DNA of 64,000 nt from Actinostola sp. cb2023 (lineage: Eukaryota; Cnidaria; Anthozoa; Actiniaria; Actinostolidae): assembly GCA_033675265.1 (NCBI GenBank), contig JAUJYZ010000420.1, forward strand, positions 185,001 through 249,000, in the 5' to 3' direction. The first letter of the stretch is position 1; the number at the start of each line of letters is the position of its first letter. The position numbers were made by a program, and so were the translations under genes. The notes beneath the pieces were generated by a model. That model was given only the letters and a program-made list of their open reading frames with translations, did not search any database and had not been told where the DNA came from. Below are positions 11,101 to 22,500 of the stretch, piece after piece.

Positions 11101-14100
11101 GTGTTGTAATGATGACACTGATGACAGACGAGTAGGATTGTGATGGTGATGATGCATTGATCATGTCAATTATATTGTGTGTTGTAATCATGACACTGAT
11201 GACAGACGAGTAGGATTGTGATGGTGATGATGCATTGATCATGTCAATTATATTGTGTTGTAATGATGACACTGATGACAGATGAGTAGGATTGTGATGG
11301 TGATGATGCATTGATCATGTCAATTATATTGTGTGTTGTAATGATGACACTGATGACAGACGAGTAGGATTGTGATGGTGATGATGCATTGATCATGTCA
11401 ATTATATTGTGTTGTAATGATGACACTGATGACAGACGAGTAGGATTGTGATGGTGATGATGCATTGATAATGTCAATTATATTGTGTTGTAATGATGAC
11501 ACTGATGACAGACGAGTAGGATTGTGATGGTGATGATGCATTGATCATGTCAATTATATTGTGTTGTAATGATGACACTGATGACAGATGAGTAGGATTG
11601 TGATGGTGATGATGCATTGATAATGTCAATTATATTGTGTTGTAATGATGACACTGATGACAGACGAGTAGGATTGTGATGGTGATGATGCATTGATCAT
11701 GTCAATTATATTGTGTTGTAATGATGACACTGATGACAGATGAGTAGGATTGTGATGGTGATGATGCATTGATAATGTCAATTATATTGTGTGTTGTAAT
11801 GATGACACTGATGACAGACGAGTAGGATTGTGATGGTGATGATGCATTGATCATGTCAATTATATTGTGTTGTAATGATGACACTGATGACAGATGAGTA
11901 GGATTGTGATGGTGATGATGCATTGATAATGTCAATTATATTGTGTGTTGTAATGATGACACCGATGACAGACGAGTAGGATTGTGATGGTGATGATGCA
12001 TTGATCATGTCAATTATATTGTGTGTTGTAATGATGACACTGATGACAGATGAGTAGGATTGTGATGGTGATGATGCATTGATCATGTCAATTATATTGT
12101 GTGTTGTAATGATGACACTGATGACAGACGAGTAGGATTGTGATGGTGATGATGCATTGATCATGTCAATTATATTGTGTGTTGTAATCATGACACTGAT
12201 GACAGACGAGTAGGATTGTGATGGTGATGATGCATTGATCATGTCAATTATATTGTGTGTTGTAATGATGACACCGATGACAGACGAGTAGGATTGTGAT
12301 GGTGATGATGCATTGATAATGTCAATTATATTGTGTTGTAATGATGACACTGATGACAGATGAGTAGGATTGTGATGGTGATGATGCATTGATCATGTCA
12401 ATTATATTGTGTGTTGTAATGATGACACTGATGACAGACGAGTAGGATTGTGATGGTGATGATGCATTGATCATGTCAATTATATTGTGTTGTAATGATG
12501 ACACTGATGACAGACGAGTAGGATTGTGATGGTGATGATGCATTGATAATGTCAATTATATTGTGTGTTGTAATGATGACACTGATGACAGACGAGTAGG
12601 ATTGTGATGGTGATGATGCATTGATAATGTCAATTACATTGTGTGTTGTAATCATGACACCGATGACAGACGAGTAGGATTGTGATGGTGATGATGCATT
12701 GATCATGTCAATTATATTGTGTGTTGTAATGATGACACTGATGACAGATGAGTAGGATTTGTGATGGTGATGATGCATTGATCATGTCAATTATATTGTG
12801 TGTTGTAATGATGACACTGATGACAGACGAGTAGGATTGTGATGGTGATGATGCATTGATCATGTCAATTATATTGTGTGTTGTAATCATGACACTGATG
12901 ACAGACGAGTAGGATTGTGATGGTGATGATGCATTGATCATGTCAATTATATTGTGTGTTGTAATGATGACACCGATGACAGACGAGTAGGATTGTGATG
13001 GTGATGATGCATTGATCATGTCAATTATATTGTGTTGTAATGATGACACTGATGACAGACGAGTAGGATTGTGATGGTGATGATGCATTGATCATGTCAA
13101 TTATATTGTGTGTTGTAATGATGACACTGATGACAGACGAGTAGGATTGTGATGGTCATGATGCATTGATCATGTCAATTATATTGTGTGTTGTAATCAT
13201 GACACTGATGACAGATGAGTAGGATTGTGATGGTGATGATGCATTGATCATGTCAATTATTATATTGTGTTGTAATGATGACACTGATGACAGACGAGTA
13301 GGATTGTGATGGTGATGATGCATTGATCATGTCAATTATATTGTGTGTTGTAATGATGACACTGATGACAGACGAGTAGGATTGTGATGGTGATGATGCA
13401 TTGATCATGTCAATTATATTGTGTTGTAATGATGACACTGATGACAGACGAGTAGGATTGTGATGGTGATGATGCATTGATCATGTCAATTATATTGTGT
13501 GTTGTAATGATGACACTGATGACAGACGAGTAGGATTGTGATGGTGATGATGCATTGATCATGTCAATTATATTGTGTGTTGTAATGATGACACTGATGA
13601 CAGACGAGTAGGATTGTGATGGTGATGATGCATTGATAATGTCAATTATATTGTGTGTTGTAATGATGACACTGATGACAGACGAGTAGGATTGTGATGG
13701 TGATGATGCATTGATAATGTCAATTACATTGTGTGTTGTAATCATGACACTGATGACAGACGAGTAGGATTGTGATGGTGATGATGCATTGATCATGTCA
13801 ATTATATTGTGTTGTAATGATGACACTGATGACAGACGAGTAGGATTGTGATGGTGATGATGCATTGATCATGTCAATTATATTGTGTGTTGTAATGATG
13901 ACACTGATGACAGACGAGTAGGATTGTGATGGTGATGATGCATTGATAATGTCAATTATATTGTGTGTTGTAATGATGACACTGATGACAGATGAGTAGG
14001 ATTGTGATGGTGATGATGCATTGATCATGTCAATTATATTGTGTGTTGTAATGATGACACTGATGACAGACGAGTAGGATTGTGATGGTGATGATGCATT

Positions 14101-14645
14101 GATAATGTCAATTATATTGTGTGTTGTAATGATGACACTGATGACAGATGAGTAGGATTGTGATGGTGATGATGCATTGATAATGTCAATTATATTGTGT
14201 GTTGTAATGATGACACTGATGACAGACGAGTAGGATTGTGATGGTGATGATGATGCATGATAATGTCAATTACATTGTGTGTTGTAATCATGACACTGAT
14301 GACAGACGAGTAGGATTGTGATGGTGATGATGCATTGATAATGTCAATTATATTGTGTGTTGTAATGATGACACTGATGACAGACGAGTAGGATTGTGAT
14401 GGTGATGATGCATTGATCATGTCAATTATATTGTGTGTTGTAATGATGACACTGATGACAGACGAGTAGGATTGTGATGGTGATGATGCATTGATAATGT
14501 CAATTATATTGTGTGTTGTAATCATGACACTGATGACAGACGAGTAGGATTGTGATGGTGATGATGCATTGATAATGTCAATTATATTGTGTGTTGTAAT
14601 GATGACACTGATGACAGACGAGTAGGATTGTGATGGTGATGATGC
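8198..14645. repeat. 78-bp tandem repeat array (~83 copies, with 76-bp variants) in the intron between exons D and E
   Basis: The unit on the + strand reads GTCAATTATATTGTGTGTTG, TAATGATGACACTGATGACA, GACGAGTAGGATTGTGATGG, TGATGATGCATTGATCAT. Common variants are GATAATG for GATCATG, TTACATT with TAATCATG, GATGAG for GACGAG, ACACCG for ACACTG, and a 2-base deletion (GTGTTG instead of GTGTGTTG) giving 76-bp units. Because 78 is 26 codons, the - strand stays open for long stretches with a 26-residue period (INASSPSQSYSSV), and each 76-bp unit shifts the frame to a His-rich reading. These frames are not genes. A mirrored copy lies at 58317-64000. Confidence 0.95.
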
Positions 14646-14746
14646 CTTTATAATGATGATGTTTATATGTATTTTTATTAACTACAAGCAATATTGCTTA
14701 GATAAGTGTGTTAATGATTCCAATACTAAACATGCTACAAGGTGGA

Positions 14747-14959
14747 TTAGAGTCATTTTCGTATGAGTGGGAAACCTACGGTACGGAGTTACGGTCACGG
14801 TATGGAATCAAAGACATTCTATTCAACCAATCACAGTGCGCAAAATCATTTCTCAACCAATCAGAATGCTTGGATACGGCATGATGATGGCGCGATACGG
14901 TCACGGCATGGCACGAACCATACCGTAACTACTTCCCACTCATACGAAAACGACTCTAA
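14747..14959. mobile_element. Foldback MITE-like element, 213 bp, just upstream of exon E
   Basis: Terminal inverted repeats TTAGAGTC(A/G)TTTTCGTATG-AGTGGGAA occupy both ends, and the inner parts (TACGGTACGG, CCATACCGTA) pair imperfectly. The interior has two CAACCAATCA motifs. No coding capacity and no clear target-site duplication were seen. An open frame beginning at 14763 starts inside this element and only becomes collagen at 14983, so its first ~70 codons are not part of the gene. Confidence 0.75.
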
Positions 14960-14982
14960 CATTACTCTCATATGTACCTTAG

Positions 14983-15198
14983 GTGCTCCAGGTGATAAGG
15001 GTGATGATGGCAATAAAGGTTCACCAGGCATCGCTGGTGAAATTGGACCAATTGGACCCATAGGTCCAGCAGGCGATGGAGGACCAGGCTCTCAAGGCTT
15101 ACCAGGCACCAAAGGAGATAAAGGCCCACCTGGAGATAGTATCATTGGAGTCCCTGGTGAACCTGGAGTGATGGGATTGCCTGGCTCACCTCAGAAAG
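14983..15198 (+). CDS. Collagen triple-helix exon E (left-arm copy)
   Basis: An internal exon of 216 bases (72 codons, 4 x 54, phase 1 in and out) follows acceptor TGTACCTTAG. It encodes [47 protein letters not shown], a short break at GDSIIGVPG, and [14 protein letters not shown], then a split glycine before donor GTATGG. Apart from that break the register is regular, unlike exons A-C. The exon is flanked on both sides by foldback elements only 23-25 bases away. An identical copy is present on the - strand at 57762-57977. Confidence 0.9.
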
Positions 15199-15223
15199 GT
15201 ATGGCTGTCACTGTTATCAGTCA

Positions 15224-15340
15224 GGGCCCGGTAATTCCTGAAAGGCTGATTAGTCTTCCAGGATTAAAATGAATGGTTTTAATTTCTTAAAATTTAATCC
15301 TGGATTAATAGCACTAATCAGGCTTTCAGGAACCGGGCCC
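15224..15340. mobile_element. 117-bp foldback MITE-like element with GGGCCCGG termini
   Basis: The ends GGGCCCGGTAATTCCTGAAA and TTTCAGGAACCGGGCCC pair imperfectly, and the pairing continues through GGCTGATTAGT / ACTAATCAGG and CCAGGATTAAA / TTTAATCCTGG around an AT-rich loop. It has no coding capacity and no obvious target-site duplication. It lies in the intron between exons E and F. A mirrored copy is at 57620-57736. Confidence 0.75.
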
Positions 15341-15407
15341 AGAGGTATTGCCACCCCAGGAATCCAGCAACTGTCCAGATTCTAGCGACTTGGTTCTCGC
15401 TTCCTGC

Positions 15408-15734
15408 AATGAGGGTTTATCATGTAATTTGAAAACTTATAGGACAAAAAAAAAAGATTATCACAGCTAGCAAGAGCTCATTGAAATTAGTAAATATGTG
15501 AAGTTTGGAAAAGATCGCTTCACAAATTGCGAAGATATGAATTTTCAAAAATCGAAATTTTATATGAAAACCTTTGGAAATTTACGCTGGTAGGCAACTC
15601 TTGCCTCCAACAAAGGTTTTCATACAAAATTTCGATTTTTGACAATTCATATCTTCGCAAGTTGTGAAGCAATCTTTTCCAAACTTCACATTTTTTGTCC
15701 TATGAGTTTTGACATTACATGATAAACCCTCATT
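15408..15734. mobile_element. 327-bp long foldback element between exons E and F
   Basis: Termini AATGAGGGTTTATCATGTAA and its complement lie at both ends. About 120 bases of each arm pair with a few mismatches, including the AAACTTATAGGACAAAA / TTTTGTCCTATGAGTTT and GAAGATATGAATT / AATTCATATCTTC blocks. The left arm has an extra ~35 bases (AAAGATTATCACAGCTAGC and following) absent from the right. The loop region 15574-15612 is unpaired. It has no coding capacity. It ends 40 bases before exon F, so it supplies most of that intron's 3' end. Confidence 0.8.
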
Positions 15735-15774
15735 CTTTGACCGCATTCTAAAGGTATTCAATATGTTGTTACAG

Positions 15775-15928
15775 GACCACCTGGAGATCCAGGACCTGCT
15801 GGACGCCATGGAAATGATGGTCCTCATGGTTCTAAGGGAATGGGGGGACCACCTGGTTTCTCAGGATTTGAAGGTGCAAAGGGAAAAGCAGGTCCTGATG
15901 GCCCTAAAAGGAAAACCTGGACAAATTG
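15775..15928 (+). CDS. Collagen triple-helix exon F, left-arm copy with a 1-base insertion
   Basis: This exon follows acceptor GTTGTTACAG and precedes donor GTTAGTACC. It encodes [32 protein letters not shown] and [12 protein letters not shown], but then a run of four A (about 15906-15909) replaces the AAA codon. The left copy shifts frame and reads RKTWTNW instead of GKPGQI. It is 154 bases long; the right-arm copy has three A, is 153 bases (51 codons, phase 1 in and out) and keeps Gly-X-Y to the end. An insertion in an A run within otherwise intact coding sequence is more likely a consensus error than a mutation. In the corrected frame the final G joins TC of the VWA exon. Confidence 0.85.
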
Positions 15929-16102
15929 GTTAGTACCGATCATGATTGACGTTATTATTGATAGACATGATGGTGATCATAATTTTAAGGTGATGCATTT
16001 AAGAATGTCAATAGACAAAGCAGAGTTTTTTTGGTGATGTTTCTTGTATATTGTGGGCCACAAGTTTATTAATATTGTCTATTATGTGTCACAAACAAAG
16101 AC

Positions 16103-16135
<33 letters not shown>

Positions 16136-16302
16136 TATAAGAAAAACTGGTGATATAAGATTGCAACGTTTACTTGATAATGATGACAGGATGTCATCGA
16201 AACGTCGTAATCTTATATCATTAGTTTTTCTTATAAATTCAATTTCTAAAGTTACCCTTATAAGATTATTATTATTATTATTGTTAATATTATTATTATT
16301 AA
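15929..16302. other. Start of the intron between exon F and the VWA exon
   Basis: AT-rich intron sequence holds (ATT)n runs at about 16104-16136 and 16266-16300. Between them is a foldback annotated separately. No coding pattern was seen. A ~100-codon open frame across 16044-16364 is poly-Leu from the ATT runs and is not a gene. Confidence 0.6.
16134..16237. repeat. 104-bp imperfect inverted repeat between ATT runs
   Basis: The arm TTTATAAGAAAAACTGGTGA (then TATAAGATTGCAACG) pairs with CGTCGTAATCTTATATCATT (then AGTTTTTCTTATAAA) with a few mismatches. The loop includes GATGACAGGATGTCATC, itself palindromic around the centre. It resembles a foldback transposon remnant; its family was not recognised. 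Confidence 0.65.
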
Positions 16303-17312
16303 CCCATTCGCTCCTGAGCTATTTTGAGTTTTTTAACGATTTTCTGGACCTAATCACATCGTAGGAAATTTCGATTCCATATAAGGGGTTTCCATGGAAA
16401 TCTTGACAGTTCTGAAAGCCCACGGGCTCAGGTTCTGACGTAATCTTTCTCTTCTCATGGATCTCCACGAGGGCTAGTAGTAATCACTACTCGAAGAGGC
16501 CAATTTTGCATTTTTAGAGTGTTTATAGCCATTATTCACCACAGAAGCCCCCAGGACAGCATCATTAAGCTTGACTGGTGTGGTAGAGACCGTTCTCCTG
16601 GAAGAACTCAGGAGGAAGATACGAATTCACGAACACATTTCGGCAGCTCGTTCAGATTTTCCAAAATGGCGGACTCAAAGTGAAATCGTCTCTCTGGTCT
16701 TTCTGTGGTGGATTCCAGGGCCTACAAAGGCATTTTTGGCGACTTTGAACTTGAAAAGAATGCAACCGGTGCAATATTTTGCCTGTAGGACCGACTGGCT
16801 TGACACTCTATATATTCTTAAAAACACAAATGGCGGGAGGATTTCTGTCGAAAATTCCCGGATGTTCCCGGCATCCTTTTCGGGCGTGCAGAAGGAAAAC
16901 ACGTGTTAGCAAAAATGGTCCTAAGGAAATGGCTATTGTTCTGCAAGCTAAGGAAGAGAGAGTGAAAAATTCATGACTATATCAAGAAGAGAGATGGAAG
17001 TTTGCCGAGAAAGTGGCGTTTTGTTTCGCAAGGATGTATTTTGGAAGAAAATCCAAGTCAAATGTCGTCCATTTTCGAGGTGTAAAATTGCGTCAAAAAC
17101 ACGCATTTTTGATTTTTATGGCAAACAAATTGAACTAATGCCCAGAAATCGGACCTGTAAGTCAGTTTACTTGAGGTTAAAATATGAAGAGTTCTCTAGT
17201 TGTCACTAATAACTGGCCATGAGATCGATGTTAGAAAATTCAGAAAGTTAGAATTTTTTCAAAGCAGTATCGATGTTTACGGCCGGTTTCGGCCGGTGTA
17301 GGAGTCAATGGG
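16303..17312. mobile_element. ~1.0-kb non-autonomous DNA transposon, piggyBac-like (TTAA target)
   Basis: The element starts CCCATTCGCTCCTGAG and ends TAGGAGTCAATGGG, an imperfect terminal inverted repeat (CCCATT, two variable bases, CTCCT). It is flanked on both sides by TTAA (16299-16302 and 17313-17316). TTAA duplication with CCC...GGG termini is the hallmark of piggyBac-class transposons. It sits inside an ATT-rich tract. No transposase is present; the longest internal frame, 112 codons at 16571-16909, has no domain I recognise. The piggyBac assignment rests on termini only. Confidence 0.65.
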
Positions 17313-17316
17313 TTAA

Positions 17317-17393
17317 TATTATTATTATTATTGTTACTATTATTATTATTGTTATTATTATTGTTATTGTTATTATTATTGTTATTGTTATTA
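17317..17393. repeat. ATT/GTT imperfect microsatellite
   Basis: Mixed (ATT)n and (GTT)n triplets immediately follow the TTAA-flanked element. It is translated as poly-Ile or poly-Asn in chance open frames, which are not genes. Confidence 0.85.
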
Positions 17394-17515
17394 CGCCTAG
17401 TTTCAAAAATGTTGTCCAAATAGCCAAATACGAATTCATTCAAAAAGAAACAGTTCAGCTTGAGTACACTTCTTTTGTCTTTTAATGAAATCCTATTTGG
17501 CTTTTTTGATTATTA

Positions 17516-17637
17516 TTGTAGAGTGCAAACCATATGTCCATGAAACAGTACTATTTCTAAATAGTACTAAATAGTGTTATCTCCATTGTTTTCTATTGTT
17601 AGTACTGTTTCACGGACATATGGTTTGCACTCTACAA
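17516..17637. mobile_element. 122-bp MITE with 37-bp terminal inverted repeats
   Basis: The left end TTGTAGAGTGCAAACCATAT (then GTCCATGAAACAGTACT) and the right end AGTACTGTTTCACGGACATA (then TGGTTTGCACTCTACAA) are inverted copies with one mismatch. The 48-base core is AT-rich with AAATAGTACTAAATAGTG. No clear target-site duplication and no coding capacity were seen. Confidence 0.8.
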
Positions 17638-17653
17638 CGTTTTTGAAATTAGG

Positions 17654-18214
<561 letters not shown>

Positions 18215-18619
18215 AACAACCCTGCATTTAAATTTGCATTTTTGCATTTAATTGCTAAAATTATTTCCATATTGCACATGGTTTTAGAATTTAGCAGGTC
18301 TGCTCATTCAAAGAGGACAATTTCATTATTTGGAGTTCAATTTCCATCATGTACATTATTGTTCAAAATTACTGTATTGCAGTTTTTCATTTATTCAATC
18401 TTGCAAACCAATGCATTTAATGTAGCACAATTTTTGATATATATCTCAGGGCACATAAATTTATGTGTTTTAGCCTATAAATGTATGTGTTTTAGCCTAT
18501 AAACAAAAAACTTGAATGGTCCTTTTCAGTAGAAAGATATGCATAAATTCTTACTTATGAACAGATTTTGCACACACAAAAATAATATGCAAAAATGCAA
18601 ATTTAAATGCAGGGTTGTT
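18215..18619. mobile_element. 405-bp MITE with 33-bp terminal inverted repeats
   Basis: The left end AACAACCCTGCATTTAAATT (then TGCATTTTTGCAT) is repeated in inverted orientation at 18587-18619. The interior is AT-rich and contains a 24-25 bp tandem duplication (TATGTGTTTTAGCCTATAAA, about 18461-18502). The flanks show at most a 3-base AAG repeat. No transposase is encoded; frames of 111-134 codons that cross it are chance. Confidence 0.75.
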
Positions 18620-18895
18620 AAGCCTACATAGCCCACAAATCGATGTTGCCTGTATGTATTAATTATCTCACTTCCCAAACATGAGCTTTTGTTCCAAGAA
18701 AGCAGACCCATGACCCATTAATTGCTTGGTTTCAATCAGCTGTTAAAACTCCTTGAATCTCATTATTTGCTTCAAATGACAGGCAAACACTGCCCTTCAT
18801 GTGCTATCAAGCAGAGAGTATTCTATTGAAAAGTTGCAATTCAGTTGATGAAAATTCCTCACGAGACCGGAAGTGACATCTAATGAAATCAAGCA
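18620..18895. other. Single-copy intron sequence
   Basis: No feature is recognised here. It carries no Gly-X-Y coding, no tandem repeat and no RNA gene. Confidence 0.5.
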
Positions 18896-19040
18896 ATAGC
18901 TGATATTGAAGTTACACTCCAATGACTCTGAACAACGGTTTCAAGTCGAGGCTATAGGGTCAAGTTTTTGTACTGACCCGATAGCCTCGACTTGAAACCG
19001 TTGTTCAGAGTCATTGGAGTGTAACTTCAATATCAGCTAT
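18896..19040. repeat. 145-bp near-perfect hairpin with ~60-bp arms, 67 bp upstream of the VWA exon
   Basis: The left arm 18897-18955 (TAGCTGATATTGAAGTTACA to AAGTCGAGGCTAT) is the exact reverse complement of 18981-19039. Pairing extends inward past one mismatch through GGGTCA / TGACCC to a loop of about 11 bases. Identical arms of this length point to a recent foldback insertion, or a small foldback error. It is present in both arms of the large palindrome. Confidence 0.9.
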
Positions 19041-19106
19041 TCCAAACATTTTAGAAGTTAGCTAGTATCAAATACGGTAATAAATGTTTTTTTATTTGTA
19101 CTTCAG

Positions 19107-19438
19107 TCTGTGGTCAAGATGCCTCCGACTATGCTTTCCTCATCGACTCTTCGGGGAGTATCAGACGACATGAATTCAAACTGCTGCAGTCATTCATCAA
19201 AGACACCATTGAATTCCTTCATGTTTCGCGTTTAAAGACCCACATTGGCCTAATCGAGTACAGCAGTAAAGCCAAGTTGTGGCTCAAGTTTGACGATACC
19301 TATGATAAGAAATTAGTCCAGCAAAAAGTCGATCAAATCATTCATACTCGAGGTCTGACCAGGATAGATTTGGCTCTGAAGATTGCCTCCGAACAGCTGT
19401 TCGTTTCTGCTGGTGGAATGAGAAGATATTCAAGGAAG
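19107..19438 (+). CDS. VWA-domain exon, N-terminal ~110 residues (left-arm copy)
   Basis: This exon follows acceptor TTTGTACTTCAG and precedes donor GTAAATGG; 332 bases, phase 1 in and phase 0 out. With the G from exon F it encodes V-C-G-Q-D-A-S-D-Y then AFLIDSSGSIRRHEF. The MIDAS motif DxSxS is Asp14-Ser16-Ser18 of the exon peptide, and the second MIDAS loop is GLTRIDLAL with Thr85. The strand HIGLIEYSS and the helix around VDQII fit the VWA fold. It ends GGMRRYSRK, the point just before the strand that normally carries the TDG loop, so about 60-70 residues of the domain must lie on a later exon that is not in the window. A Cys followed by a VWA domain directly after a triple helix recalls type VI-like collagens. 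Confidence 0.92.
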
Positions 19439-19545
19439 GTAAATGGAACCCTGATTCAGTTCTCAATTCTCATTTCAATTCTGTACAATGTAAAGGAGAA
19501 TTTGGATTTGGACCATTTTGTTCTCGCAGTTATAGATGGATAGAC

Positions 19546-22500
19546 ACCTTTATTTAAACTCCAATAAAAACAGCAGGGTAGTCCAGTCAGTGGCTACTGC
19601 CTCTGATATCAAAAGGAGCCCTGTGATACATATACAATATACAATAAATAGATAGATATATAGATAGACACCTTTATTTAAACTCAAATAAAAACAGCAG
19701 GGTAGTCCAGTCAGTGGCTACTGCCTCTGATATCAAAAGGAGCCCTGTGATACATATACAATATACAATAAATAGATAGATAGATAGATAGATAGACACC
19801 TTTATTTAAACTCAAATAAAAACAGCACGGTATTCCAGTCAGTGGCTATACTGCCTCTGATATCAAAAGGAGCCCTGCGACACATATACAATATACAATA
19901 AATAGATAGATAGATATATAGATAGACACCTTTATTTAAACTCCAATAAAAACAGCAGGGTAGTCCAGTCAGTGGCTATACTGCCTCTGATATCAAAAGG
20001 AGCCCTGTGACACATATACAATATACAATAAATAGGTAGATAGATAGATAGACACCTTTATTTAAACTCAAATAAAAACAGCAGGATAGTCCAGTCAGTG
20101 GCTACTGCCTCTGATATCAAAAGGAGCCCTGTGATACATATACAATATACAATAAATAGATAGATAGATAGATAGATAGACACCTTTATTTAAACTCAAA
20201 TAAAAACAGCAGGGTAGTCCAGTCAGTGGCTATACTGCCTCTGATATCAAAAGGAGCCCTGTGATACATATACAATATACAATAAATAGATAGATAGATA
20301 GATAGATAGACACCTTTATTTAAACTCAAATAAAAACAGCAGGGTAGTCCAGTCAGTGGCTATACTGCCTCTGATATCAAAAGGAGCCCTGTGACACATA
20401 TACAATATACAATAAATAGGTAGATAGATAGATAGACACCTTTATTTAAACTCAAATAAAAACAGCAGGATAGTCCAGTCAGTGGCTACTGCCTCTGATA
20501 TCAAAAGGAGCCCTGCGACACATATACAATATACAATAAATAGATAGATATATAGATAGATAGACACCTTTATTTAAACTCCAATAAAAACAGCAGGATA
20601 GTCCAGTCAGTGGCTATACTGCCTCTGATATCAAAAGGAGCCCTGCGACACATATACAATATACAATAAATAGATAGATATATAGATAGACACCTTTATT
20701 TAAACTCCAATAAAAACAGCAGGATAGTCCAGTCAGTGGCTACTGCCTCTGATATCAAAAGGAGCCCTGTGACACATATACAATATACAATAAATAGATA
20801 GATATATAGATAGACACCTTTATTTAAACTCAAATAAAAACAGCAGGATAGTCCAGTCAGTGGCTATACTGCCTCTGATATCAAAAGGAGCCCTGTGACA
20901 CATATACAATATACAATAAAAATAGGTAGATAGATAGATAGACACCTTTATTTAAACTCAAATAAAAACAGCAGGATAGTCCAGTCAGTGGCTACTGCCT
21001 CTGATATCAAAAGGAGCCCTGCGACACATATACAATATACAATAAATAGATAGATATATAGATAGACACCTTTATTTAAACTCCAATAAAAACAGCAGGA
21101 TAGTCCAGTCAGTGGCTACTGCCTCTGATATCAAAAGGAGCCCTGTGACACATATACAATATACAATAAATAGGTAGATAGATAGATAGACACCTTTATT
21201 TAAACTCAAATAAAAACAGCAGGATAGTCCAGTCAGTGGCTACTGCCTCTGATATCAAAAGGAGCCCTGCGACACATATACAATATACAATAAATAGGTA
21301 GATAGATAGATAGACACCTTTATTTAAACTCAAATAAAAACAGCAGGATAGTCCAGTCAGTGGCTACTGCCTCTGATATCAAAAGGAGCCCTGCGACACA
21401 TATACAATATACAATAAATAGATAGATATATAGATAGACACCTTTATTTAAACTCCAATAAAAACAGCAGGATAGTCCAGTCAGTGGCTACTGCCTCTGA
21501 TATCAAAAGGAGCCCTGTGACACATATACAATATACAATAAAAATAGATAGATATATAGATAGACACCTTTATTTAAACTCAAATAAAAACAGCAGGATA
21601 GTCCAGTCAGTGGCTATACTGCCTCTGATATCAAAAGGAGCCCTGTGACACATATACAATATACAATAAATAGATAGATATATAGATAGACACCTTTATT
21701 TAAACTCAAATAAAAACAGCAGGGTAGTCCAGTCAGTGGCTACTACCTCTGATATCAAAAGGAGCCCTGTGATACATATACAATATACAATCAATAGATA
21801 GATAGATAGATAGATAGACACCTTTATTTAAACTCAAATAAAAACAGCAGGATAGTCCAGTCAGTGGCTATACTGCCTCTGATATCAAAAGGAGCCCTGT
21901 GACACATATACAATATACAATAAATAGGTAGATAGATAGATAGACACCTTTATTTAAACTCAAATAAAAACAGCAGGATAGTCCAGTCAGTGGCTACTGC
22001 CTCTGATATCAAAAGGAGCCCTGCGACACATATACAATAAACAATAAATAGATAGATATATAGATAGATAGACACCTTTATTTAAACTCCAATAAAAACA
22101 GCAGGATAGTCCAGTCAGTGGCTACTGCCTCTGATATCAAAAGGAGCCCTGTGACACATATACAATATACAATAAATAGATAGATATATAGATAGACACC
22201 TTTATTTAAACTCAAATAAAAACAGCAGGATAGTCCAGTCAGTGGCTATACTGCCTCTGATATCAAAAGGAGCCCTGTGACACATATACAATATACAATA
22301 AATAGATAGATATATAGATAGACACCTTTATTTAAACTCAAATAAAAACAGCAGGGTAGTCCAGTCAGTGGCTACTACCTCTGATATCAAAAGGAGCCCT
22401 GTGATACATATACAATATACAATCAATAGATAGATAGATAGATAGATAGACACCTTTATTTAAACTCAAATAAAAACAGCAGGATAGTCCAGTCAGTGGC

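Noticed and set aside
8198..14645. CRISPR array
   Set aside because: Repeats are contiguous, without unique spacers, in a eukaryotic intron.
16571..16909. 112-codon frame inside the TTAA-flanked element as a possible transposase
   Set aside because: It is too short, has no DDE or zinc-finger pattern, and overlapping frames on both strands are equally open.
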